DNA from: Vermiphilus sp.
Lineage (GTDB): Bacteria > Ratteibacteria > UBA8468 > B48-G9 > JAFGKM01
DNA: 15,987 bases
Reading direction: 5' to 3'
Assembly (NCBI GenBank): GCA_020722825.1
Contig: DYKC01000016.1
Coordinates: 1 to 15,987, forward strand
Shown here: piece after piece, positions 7,578 through 14,491 of the stretch
Position numbering within the stretch: the stretch's first letter is position 1
How the letters are laid out: each line of letters opens with the position of its first letter
Notes under the pieces: generated by a model
The model's input: only the letters and a program-made list of their open reading frames with translations
What the model was told of the DNA's origin: nothing
Databases searched by the model: none
Translations under genes and position numbers: made by a program

Positions 7578-9786
7578 CATCGCCACCAATCTGGTTTTTT
7601 CACAGAATGGAATAAAGAAAATTGAAGTTTTTGGCAACCGAAACGTAGGTACAGAACGGATATTGCTGTTGATGAAAACAAAACCTGGTGATGAATTTAA
7701 CGAAAGCGTTTTAAGGCAGGATATAAGAAACCTCGTGGAAACAGGCTTTTTTTCCAGCATACGCTATGAAACCGAGGATAAGGAAGGGATTATTGTTAAA
7801 ATATATGTGGTTGAAAATCCTGTAATCAGGGATATTCAGTTTACCGGAAACAAGGTTTTCAAGAAAAAACAACTTATGGATTTTCTTGGGGTAGATAAAG
7901 GAGAAATATTGAATGAAACCAAGGTTAGAGAAGGCATTGAGAGGATAAAAACCAAATACCAGGATAAAAGATTTTATCTTGTGGAGGTAAATTACGAGGT
8001 CAAAGAGGCGGAAAAAGAGGGTGTTTCACTAACCATATCCATAAAGGAGGAAGGCAGAGGATATGTTAAAAAACTGATATTTGAAGGTAACAGTTCTTTT
8101 TCTTCATATAATCTACGAAAATTAATGAAGGTGAAGCAGAGAAAAATGCCTTTTCTGAGAGGTACATTCAAGGAAGATGTATTTGAAAAAGATATTGAAA
8201 AATTGGAAGCGTTTTACAGAGAGAATGGTTTCCTGGATGTCAAGATTGAAGATAATATCACCGTGGAGAGAAAAGACGGTTTGCTGGTAATAAAAATTTC
8301 AATTGATGAGGGGATAAGGTATTACCTTGGGGACATCGGGTTTAAAGGCGAGATTCTTGTTACGGAGGCAGAACTGAGAGGCCTGTTGTCCCTAAAGGAG
8401 AAAGGGCAGGTGTTTAACAGAAAGCAGGCGGATGAAAACGTTAAAAATCTGACAGCCTACTACATAGATAAGGGATACCTGAAAATTAGCGTTGAGGAGG
8501 TTCCCTATTATGGGGATAAACCCGATGTAATAAACCTGACATACTTTATTAAACCAGGTGAAATATATCAGGCTGGAGAGATTATCGTAAGAGGTAATAC
8601 CAAAACGAAGGATAAGGTTATAAGAAGAGAAATAAAGATTGAACCGGGTGATAAGATTACTTCAGACAGACTGCAAAAGAGTTTCAATAACCTTTTTGAC
8701 CTGAATTATTTTGAAAAGATTAACATCTATCCAGAGTTTCAGGATGTAGATAATATTGCAAATGTTGTGGTTGACGTTGAAGAAAAACAAAAAACAGGTA
8801 TCTTTCTTATCGGAGGAGGATATAGCAGTGTTAATGACCTGATGGGTGTTATCAGCATTCAGCAGACGAATTTTGACATATCCAATCCACCATCTTTTAC
8901 GGGGGGCGGACAGAACCTGACGTTTGCCACGGAACTTGGGACAGAAGCACAAAACTTCAATCTAAGTTTTACCGAGCCATATTTTCTTGATAAACCGATA
9001 TGGCTGGGCACAGACTTATACAAAACAAGCAGAAGTTGGTCAGACTATACTGATGAGCGATTGGGAGGTGCTCTTAGATCTGGCAGAAGATGGGATAAAA
9101 CGTCAGTTGGTTTTACCATGAGGGTTGAAGAGATTACGCTTTCAAAAATTGACATACCTTCTATTAGAGAGCAAGAAGGGAGCAACAGAAAAAACAGTCT
9201 TACAACATCTTTTACCTACAGAACACTTGACAGGAGACGTGATTCTACAAAAGGCGTTCTATCAAAGTTGTCACTGGAATATGCCGGCGGGATTTTACAG
9301 GGAGACATTGATTATATTAAGCCATTGTTTGAAACTGACTTTTATTTTCCTATGAAAAAACTCGTTTTTCACAGCAGAACCCTTGCAGGTTCAATAAAAA
9401 AGATTGATGATACTGACATTCCGATTTACGAAAGGTTTTTTGGAGGAGGCATAGGTACGGTAAGAGGATATGAGGAGAGAAGTTTAGGTCCTCGTGACAG
9501 CCATACAGATGACCCTGTGGGGGGACAATCTCTGTTTGCTCAGAATTTTGAGTTGATTTATCCGTTATATCTGGATATACTTAAGGGAGTTTTGTTCTTT
9601 GATATAGGGAATGTGTGGGAAGATTGGGCTGAATGGGGTTCTTTACGGAAAGGTGTGGGTGCAGGGATAAAGGTAGTAATTCCGATGTTTAATGCGCCAA
9701 TTGAGATTTATTACGGACATGCTATGGACAGAGGACCTGGAGACTCAGAAAGCAGATGGCATTTCGGTATGAGTTTCGGTTTCTGA
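7534..9786 (+). CDS. bamA: Outer membrane protein assembly factor BamA (Omp85)
   Basis: This 750-residue Omp85 protein inserts beta-barrel proteins into the outer membrane. A signal peptide (residues 1 to about 23, MKILKNLL followed by a leucine-rich core and ending VFSQ) precedes five POTRA-like repeats (about 25-415, with recurring 'YxxxGFxxxxI' and 'NxxxxxxxL' elements). A C-terminal 16-strand-type barrel begins near 415. The loop-6 signature appears as VRGYEERSLGPRD (R644-G645-Y646), and the last residue is phenylalanine (WHFGMSFGF), matching the outer-membrane beta signal. The length is close to that of E. coli BamA. The start is TTG at 7534 with a ribosome site at 7521-7527. It lies inside clpC in a different frame, overlapping by 44 bases. 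The skp gene downstream is a common partner. A TamA-like paralogue is less likely, because TamA has three POTRAs. Confidence 0.93.
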   Translation: MKILKNLLLSLLLLNIATNLVFSQNGIKKIEVFGNRNVGTERILLLMKTKPGDEFNESVLRQDIRNLVETGFFSSIRYETEDKEGIIVKIYVVENPVIRDIQFTGNKVFKKKQLMDFLGVDKGEILNETKVREGIERIKTKYQDKRFYLVEVNYEVKEAEKEGVSLTISIKEEGRGYVKKLIFEGNSSFSSYNLRKLMKVKQRKMPFLRGTFKEDVFEKDIEKLEAFYRENGFLDVKIEDNITVERKDGLLVIKISIDEGIRYYLGDIGFKGEILVTEAELRGLLSLKEKGQVFNRKQADENVKNLTAYYIDKGYLKISVEEVPYYGDKPDVINLTYFIKPGEIYQAGEIIVRGNTKTKDKVIRREIKIEPGDKITSDRLQKSFNNLFDLNYFEKINIYPEFQDVDNIANVVVDVEEKQKTGIFLIGGGYSSVNDLMGVISIQQTNFDISNPPSFTGGGQNLTFATELGTEAQNFNLSFTEPYFLDKPIWLGTDLYKTSRSWSDYTDERLGGALRSGRRWDKTSVGFTMRVEEITLSKIDIPSIREQEGSNRKNSLTTSFTYRTLDRRRDSTKGVLSKLSLEYAGGILQGDIDYIKPLFETDFYFPMKKLVFHSRTLAGSIKKIDDTDIPIYERFFGGGIGTVRGYEERSLGPRDSHTDDPVGGQSLFAQNFELIYPLYLDILKGVLFFDIGNVWEDWAEWGSLRKGVGAGIKVVIPMFNAPIEIYYGHAMDRGPGDSESRWHFGMSFGF

Positions 9787-9822
9787 GAGGATAAATTATA
9801 ACCTCTTACCACAAAAGGCAGT

Positions 9823-9911
9823 GGTTCGGGAGTCGGGATTGGAGGTTCGGGAAAGAAGAAGGCAGGGAAAAGCATCTCTGAATCCCTAAACCCGAATCGC
9901 TAATCCCGGCT
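9823..9911 (+). repeat. Large imperfect inverted repeat between bamA and skp
   Basis: Arms at 9834-9851 and 9891-9908 are 18 bases each. They pair with 15 Watson-Crick pairs, two G-T pairs and one mismatch, and pairing extends outward for about three more positions (to 9831/9911). The 39-base loop holds a nested AGGGA/TCCCT stem (9864-9868 with 9883-9887). A direct repeat GGTTCGGGA occurs at 9823-9831 and 9844-9852. The block is richer in G and C than its surroundings. There is no T-run long enough for an intrinsic terminator. It looks like an intergenic REP/MITE-like element or an RNA hairpin in the operon leader of skp. Confidence 0.65.
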
Positions 9912-9942
9912 TTTAATGGGTTCAGGGTAAAGGAGAACTTTA

Positions 9943-10455
9943 ATGACTAATTTTAAAAAGGTGCTTATCGGAGAAATTATAACGTTGAGTTTTCTGTTTT
10001 CTGCTGTTGCTTCGTCGCAGAATGTAAAAATCGGATATGTAGATTTGAAAGAGGTTTTTTCCAAGTTTGAAAAAGCGAATGAAATGGAAGCAAAGTTTGT
10101 AAAGGATGTTGAAGCAGAACAGAAAAAGGTAAGTCAGCAGGAAGCAGAGATAAAAGAGATGCAATCTGAATATGAGAAGAAAAAGGATGTTATGAAACCG
10201 GAAGAGAGAACCAAGAAAGAGACAGAGTTGAGAAAAAAAATTCAGGAGTTTTCCAGGATGTGGAGCGATATCAACAAAAAACTTGATGAAAAGCGGAAGG
10301 ACATTGAGAACGTTCTCCTTGAGGAAATTAAAAAAGAAGTGAAGGTATACGGAGAGAAGAATGGTTTCACAGTTATTCTTGATTCCAGAGTTATAATCTA
10401 CGGACAGGATGTTGTTAATTTAACACCAGAAATCATAAAGTTGATAAACAAATAA
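9943..10455 (+). CDS. skp: Periplasmic OmpH/Skp-family chaperone
   Basis: This 170-residue protein is exported: a signal peptide covers residues 1 to about 25 (MTNFKKVLIG, hydrophobic core, AVASSQ). The mature part starts NVKIGYVDLKEVFSKF, the standard OmpH/Skp opening. A long charged coiled coil follows (about 40-130, rich in K and E), then a short beta segment (FTVILDSRVIIYG) and DVVNLTPEIIKLIN. Skp trimers hold unfolded outer-membrane proteins in the periplasm and deliver them to BamA, encoded just upstream. The length matches the family. The ATG has a good ribosome site (AAGGAG, 9930-9935, seven bases away). The stop is followed by one base and then the lpxD start, so lpxD is probably translated by reinitiation. 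Confidence 0.9.
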   Translation: MTNFKKVLIGEIITLSFLFSAVASSQNVKIGYVDLKEVFSKFEKANEMEAKFVKDVEAEQKKVSQQEAEIKEMQSEYEKKKDVMKPEERTKKETELRKKIQEFSRMWSDINKKLDEKRKDIENVLLEEIKKEVKVYGEKNGFTVILDSRVIIYGQDVVNLTPEIIKLINK

Positions 10456-10456
10456 A

Positions 10457-11521
10457 ATGATGACCGTTCAGGAAATTGCAGAGATAGTCGGGGGTGTTAT
10501 AATAGGTGACAAAGATGTGGAGGTAACCGGTCTATCTGGTATAAAAGAAGCCAAAAAGGGACATCTGACTTTTATTGCTAATAATAAGTACAGGCCGCTT
10601 TTAAAAACAACCAAGGCATCTGCCGTTATCGTCCCTTTAGATATAAACAATAGTGTGGATGCAACCCTCATACAGGTGGAAAATCCTGACATTGCATTTG
10701 CAAAGATAATGGCTATTGTTGGTCCTGAACCTGTTACATTTTCCCCAGGCATAAGTAAAACGGCGATAATAGGGAAAGACGTTGTTATTGGTAAAAATGT
10801 ATCAATACAGCCATATGCAGTAATAGAGGATAATGTGCAGATAGGCAATGGTACAACAATAGGCTCCTGCGTATACATAGGACATTATACAAAAATAGGA
10901 AAAAACTCGCTAATATACCCGCATGTAATAATAAGAGAAAGAGTGATAATCGGAGACAGGGTTATAATACATCCCGGCACGGTAATAGGAGGAGATGGTT
11001 TCGGTTTTGCTACTGTAAAAGGCGTGCATCATAAAATCCCCCAGATAGGAACCGTTGAGATAGGCAATGACGTGGAGATTGGCTCAAATGTTACAATAGA
11101 CCGGGCAAGGTTTGATAAGACCTATATAGGAAATGGTGTTAAGATAGACAATCTCGTTCAGATTGCCCATAACGTCCATATAGGGGAAAACACTATAGTG
11201 GTTGCGCAGGTTGGTATCTCAGGCAGTACATCCATCGGAAAAAATGTGATAATTGCAGGGCAGGCGGGGATTACCGGACATATAACCGTGGGTGACAATG
11301 CTATAATAGGGGGTAAGGCAGGGGTTACAAAAGATATCCCGCCCAATACCCATGTGACTGGGTTTCCTGCCCGTGATAAATGGGAAGATATGAGAGTTCA
11401 GGCATACTCCAGAAGACAGCCCGAACTTATAGAGAAAATCAAAAAGCTGGAAGAGAAGGTTGAAAAAATGGAAAGAAGGATAAAGGAGATGTATGGAGAA
11501 GAGGGCTCAGAAGACGATTAA
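10457..11521 (+). CDS. lpxD: UDP-3-O-acylglucosamine N-acyltransferase LpxD
   Basis: This 354-residue enzyme adds the second (N-linked) 3-hydroxyacyl chain to UDP-3-O-acyl-glucosamine, the third step of lipid A synthesis. The N-terminal uridine-binding domain (1 to about 100, with GHLTFIANNKY) is followed by a left-handed parallel beta helix built of many hexapeptide repeats (about 101-310). The catalytic histidine is H238 in NLVQIAHNVHIG, and GGDGFGF (178-184) is the LpxD signature. A charged C-terminal helix (about 320-345) ends the protein. Two adjacent ATGs (10457 and 10460) are both possible starts and differ by one residue. No ribosome site is seen, and coupling to skp is likely. The 3' end overlaps lpxC-fabZ by 29 bases. 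Confidence 0.95.
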   Translation: MMTVQEIAEIVGGVIIGDKDVEVTGLSGIKEAKKGHLTFIANNKYRPLLKTTKASAVIVPLDINNSVDATLIQVENPDIAFAKIMAIVGPEPVTFSPGISKTAIIGKDVVIGKNVSIQPYAVIEDNVQIGNGTTIGSCVYIGHYTKIGKNSLIYPHVIIRERVIIGDRVIIHPGTVIGGDGFGFATVKGVHHKIPQIGTVEIGNDVEIGSNVTIDRARFDKTYIGNGVKIDNLVQIAHNVHIGENTIVVAQVGISGSTSIGKNVIIAGQAGITGHITVGDNAIIGGKAGVTKDIPPNTHVTGFPARDKWEDMRVQAYSRRQPELIEKIKKLEEKVEKMERRIKEMYGEEGSEDD

Positions 11522-12818
11522 AAAAGTTTTTTCTATAGAAGGCATTGGACTTCACACCGGGCAAAAAAGCAAACTCACATTTAAACCTTCTCCTGCCAAT
11601 TCAGGCATTATTTTTATAAGGGCGGACATACCTGGTGCCGAACCTATTAAACCTGAGATTGACAACCTGCTTGATATAACAAAATTTCCGAGACGAACGT
11701 CCATAGGCAACGAGCATTTCAAGATTCACACAATTGAACATCTTCTTTCAGCCCTTTATTCAATGGAGATAGACAATGTTTTCATTGAAATAGAGGGAGA
11801 TGAGTGCCCCGGGTTAGACGGCAGTTCCAGACCTTTTGTTGAACTTCTTAAGAAGGCAGGTATAAAAAACCTGAGCAGTGAAAGAGATATTTTTGCCGTG
11901 AAGGAACCCATATATGTGTCAGATAATAGTGCCCATATAGTCGCTCTGCCAAGTGACGAATTGAAAATATCCTATATACTGGATTACCCGAATACCTTTT
12001 TGAAGTCCCAGTATGCGTCATATACAATGAACCCCGAGATTTACGAAAAAGAGATTGCCCCTGCAAGAACTTTTTGTCTGCGGGAGGAGGTTGAGGCTTT
12101 GAAATCTCTCGGGTTGGGAAAGGGGTCCAACTATAAGAACACGCTTGTGATTGACAACGATAAGGGTGTAATAGAGAATGAATTCAGGTTTAAGGATGAA
12201 CCTGTCAGGCACAAAATAAGCGATTTAATCGGAGACCTTGCACTTTTCGGAAACTATATCAGTGCGCATATAATCGGAATAAAAAGCGGGCATTCAATCA
12301 ATACAAAACTTGTAAGGAAATTAAAAGAACTCTATAACAGAGAAAGGGTGAGCGGAATAGTAACGCCTTCTCCGTCTTTTGATGCCTATGGCGTTCTTTA
12401 TACTGAAGAGATTTCAAAAATCATTCCCCATAGGTATCCCTTTCTTTTCGTTGACAGGATTGTTGAACTTACCGAGAACAAGGCGATTGGTATAAAAGAT
12501 GTCACCATAAACGAATGGTTCTTCCAGGGGCACTTTCCCGGCAGACCGGTAATGCCCGGGGTGATAGTTGTTGAGGCAATGGCGCAGGTAGGCGGTGTTT
12601 TGATGTTAAGTAAGGAAGAAAACAGGGGAAAGATGGCATATTTTATGAGCATAGATAATGTGAAATTCAGAAAGGCGGTAAGGCCCGGCTGCCAGTTGAT
12701 TCTGCAGGTAGAGCTCGTCAAGATGAAAAGCCGGGTTGCACGCATACAGGGCAAGGCTTTCGTTGACGGCAAGATTGTGGCGGAAGCTATGTTTATGTCC
12801 ACTATTATAGACAGTTAA
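11493..12818 (+). CDS. lpxC: Bifunctional LpxC deacetylase / FabZ dehydratase fusion
   Basis: This 441-residue fusion joins two enzymes. The LpxC part (1 to about 285) removes the acetyl group from UDP-3-O-acyl-GlcNAc, the committed step of lipid A synthesis. It shows GIGLHTG (17-23), the zinc site HTIEHLL (E82 catalytic, H83 ligand), HKISDLIGD (H240, D244) and SGHSINTKL (H267). The FabZ part (about 305-441) dehydrates 3-hydroxyacyl-ACP in fatty acid synthesis. It shows IPHRYPFLFVDRI (311-323), GHFPGRPVMPG with catalytic H347, and E361 in VEAMAQ. The linker is about 20 residues. All active-site residues of both halves are present. Such fusions are known in Bacteroidetes and some other phyla. 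The ATG at 11493 has a ribosome site (AAAGGAG, 11482-11488) and overlaps the end of lpxD by 29 bases. Confidence 0.95.
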   Translation: MEKRAQKTIKKVFSIEGIGLHTGQKSKLTFKPSPANSGIIFIRADIPGAEPIKPEIDNLLDITKFPRRTSIGNEHFKIHTIEHLLSALYSMEIDNVFIEIEGDECPGLDGSSRPFVELLKKAGIKNLSSERDIFAVKEPIYVSDNSAHIVALPSDELKISYILDYPNTFLKSQYASYTMNPEIYEKEIAPARTFCLREEVEALKSLGLGKGSNYKNTLVIDNDKGVIENEFRFKDEPVRHKISDLIGDLALFGNYISAHIIGIKSGHSINTKLVRKLKELYNRERVSGIVTPSPSFDAYGVLYTEEISKIIPHRYPFLFVDRIVELTENKAIGIKDVTINEWFFQGHFPGRPVMPGVIVVEAMAQVGGVLMLSKEENRGKMAYFMSIDNVKFRKAVRPGCQLILQVELVKMKSRVARIQGKAFVDGKIVAEAMFMSTIIDS

Positions 12819-12890
12819 CCAGTCTGGATTGATCAATATAGCATCGTTGACTTCGTTGGAAACTAAGTTCTCACTGAATATTTAAGAGAT
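12819..12890 (+). other. 72-base gap between lpxC-fabZ and lpxA
   Basis: This is the longest gap inside the lipid A gene set, where other joins overlap or nearly touch. It contains a perfect ten-base palindrome ATTGATCAAT (12828-12837) and a direct repeat of TCGTTG. A TTGACT at 12847-12852 resembles a -35, but no acceptable -10 follows at the right distance. No terminator is visible. Confidence 0.4.
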
Positions 12891-13661
12891 ATGATACATC
12901 CTACAGCACTGGTCTCACCGAAGGCACAAATAGACGACAGCGATGTTGAAATAGGGCCCTATTCAGTTATTGAAGATAATGTATCCATCCATAAAGGCTG
13001 CAGAATAGGTCCTTACGTACATATACAGGGCTATACAGAAATAGGAGCAAACTGTTCCATTTTTACCTGTGCAGTTATCGGAAGTATCCCCCAGGACCTC
13101 AAGTATAAAGGAGAAAAGACCTATTTGAAGATAGGAGAAAACAATATCATAAGGGAATTTGTCACCATAAATCCTGGTACTGCTGATGGAGAGAGTACCG
13201 TAATCGGCAGCCATAATCTTTTGATGGCTTATGTCCATATTGCGCATAACTGTATAATCGGGAACAACGTTATAATTGCAAATGCTGGAACGCTGGCAGG
13301 GCACGTAACAGTTGAGGATTTTGCAATAATAGGCGGACTTGTCGGGATACACCAGTTTTGCAGGGTTGGTAGACATTCCATAATAGGGGGTTGTTCCAAA
13401 ATCACAAAAGACATTGTACCTTACGTTATAGCGGATGGACATCCTGCAGTACCTCACGGTATCAACAAATTGGGCTTGAAAAGAAGGAGGTTTTCTTCTG
13501 AGAGGATGTCCCTTATAGAAGGGGCATACAAAAAACTTTTCCGTTCCGGGTTGAATATTGCTGATGCACTTCTGGAACTTGAAAAGATGCCCCAGTCAGA
13601 GGATATTTCGTATATCATAAAATTTATCAGAGAATCAGAACGCGGCATCGCCAGAGATTAA
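12891..13661 (+). CDS. lpxA: UDP-N-acetylglucosamine O-acyltransferase LpxA
   Basis: This 256-residue cytoplasmic trimeric enzyme catalyses the first step of lipid A synthesis, acylating UDP-GlcNAc at O-3 from 3-hydroxyacyl-ACP. Hexapeptide repeats of the left-handed beta helix fill about residues 1-185. The catalytic histidine is H119 in VHIAHNCIIGN. IHQFC and GGCSKITKDIVPYVIADG follow, aligning without gaps to E. coli LpxA. The hydrocarbon-ruler position (Gly173 in E. coli) is Gly167 here, which by analogy allows a longer (about C14) chain; this is inference. The C-terminal helical part (GLKRRRFSSERMSLIEGAYKKLFRSG) is typical. The length matches the family. The ATG has only a weak, closely spaced ribosome site, unlike its neighbours, and follows a 72-base gap. 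Confidence 0.96.
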   Translation: MIHPTALVSPKAQIDDSDVEIGPYSVIEDNVSIHKGCRIGPYVHIQGYTEIGANCSIFTCAVIGSIPQDLKYKGEKTYLKIGENNIIREFVTINPGTADGESTVIGSHNLLMAYVHIAHNCIIGNNVIIANAGTLAGHVTVEDFAIIGGLVGIHQFCRVGRHSIIGGCSKITKDIVPYVIADGHPAVPHGINKLGLKRRRFSSERMSLIEGAYKKLFRSGLNIADALLELEKMPQSEDISYIIKFIRESERGIARD

Positions 13662-13679
13662 TATCTGAAATTTTTCCCT

Positions 13680-13686
13680 GAGAGGA
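13680..13686 (+). promoter_or_regulatory. Ribosome binding site for the TTG start of lpxI
   Basis: GAGAGGA lies about seven bases (counted from the GAGG core) before TTG 13693. No ATG is available in frame until well into the conserved N-terminal domain, so the TTG is taken as the start. Confidence 0.55.
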
Positions 13687-13692
13687 TTTCAA

Positions 13693-14487
13693 TTGGCAAG
13701 AAAAATAGGTGTATTTATAAGCAATGATGAACTATCTGAGTATGTTTATGAAAAACTGAGTGTTGATACAAAGGTCTTCCCTTTTTCTTTTTCTCCCGTG
13801 GGTTTTACAGACAGTAAGGTTTTTAGTCCCGGAGATATAATTGGTCTGATGAATTATCTGAAGGAAAAAGATGTTTCTGAACTTGTATTTATTGGAAGGA
13901 TTGCCGCTTGGTTTGTTTTTAGCAGGGATATCCATCCTTCAGGGAAGAAATTTCTTGAAAGTGCAGAATCTATGCAGGGTGAAAGAATTCTGGCGGACCT
14001 ATCTTCTTTTCTGGCAAAAGAAAACATAAGAGTTCTTCCTCTCACTGAGGTTCTGGCTGACGAGTTATCCGAAGAAAAGGTATATACAAGCCGTCAGCCC
14101 GAAAAAAATGAACAGAACGATATAGAAATGGGGGTTGCTCTTCTTAAAGATATTATACATTACAGGGTCGGGCAGTCAGTTGCGGTGAAAAATGGTGCTA
14201 TTATAGCAGTTGAGGGGATGGAAGGAACGGACGCTATGATAGAGAGGGCAGGTTTATACTCAAGAGATTTTGTAGTTGTAAAAATGGCAGGTGCGGACAA
14301 GGATGAACGCTTTGATCTGCCGGTGGTGGGTCCTGAGACTATAAGAACCTTGAAGACGGCTGGAGGAAGAGTTATTGCCGTGGAAGCAGGAAAGACCATA
14401 ATTTTCAATAAAGAGCCAACCATTTCAATATGTAACAGATATAGTATAACCCTTCTCGGTGTCAACATGAACAAAGCGGGTTCATAA
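13693..14487 (+). CDS. lpxI: UDP-2,3-diacylglucosamine pyrophosphatase LpxI
   Basis: This 264-residue protein matches the LpxI (DUF1009) family, which splits UDP-2,3-diacylglucosamine into lipid X and UMP, the fourth lipid A step done by LpxH in E. coli. Visible family marks are an N-terminal domain beginning KIGVFISN, then VEGMEGTDAMIERAG (173-187), VVVKMAGADKDERFDLPVVGPETI (194-217), and the C-terminal GGRVIAVEAGKTIIF. Acidic residues in the DERFDLP block (E205, D208) correspond to the region essential in characterised LpxI. The gene begins with TTG at 13693, supported by the ribosome site at 13680-13686 and by the position of the conserved N-terminus. It lies 31 bases after lpxA, as in other LpxI-encoding bacteria. 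The length is normal. Confidence 0.92.
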   Translation: MARKIGVFISNDELSEYVYEKLSVDTKVFPFSFSPVGFTDSKVFSPGDIIGLMNYLKEKDVSELVFIGRIAAWFVFSRDIHPSGKKFLESAESMQGERILADLSSFLAKENIRVLPLTEVLADELSEEKVYTSRQPEKNEQNDIEMGVALLKDIIHYRVGQSVAVKNGAIIAVEGMEGTDAMIERAGLYSRDFVVVKMAGADKDERFDLPVVGPETIRTLKTAGGRVIAVEAGKTIIFNKEPTISICNRYSITLLGVNMNKAGS

Positions 14488-14491
14488 TAAG

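Noticed and set aside
9828..9867. Four GGG tracts as a G-quadruplex
   Set aside because: The loops are 4, 11 and 13 bases, longer than for a stable canonical quadruplex. The inverted repeat explains the G-rich strand better.
9834..9920. Rho-independent terminator after bamA
   Set aside because: The stem is strong, but the loop is 39 bases and only four Ts follow the right arm, interrupted by purines.
12847..12882. TTGACT as the -35 of an lpxA promoter
   Set aside because: No -10-like hexamer occurs 15-19 bases downstream. The nearest AT-rich word is more than 23 bases away.
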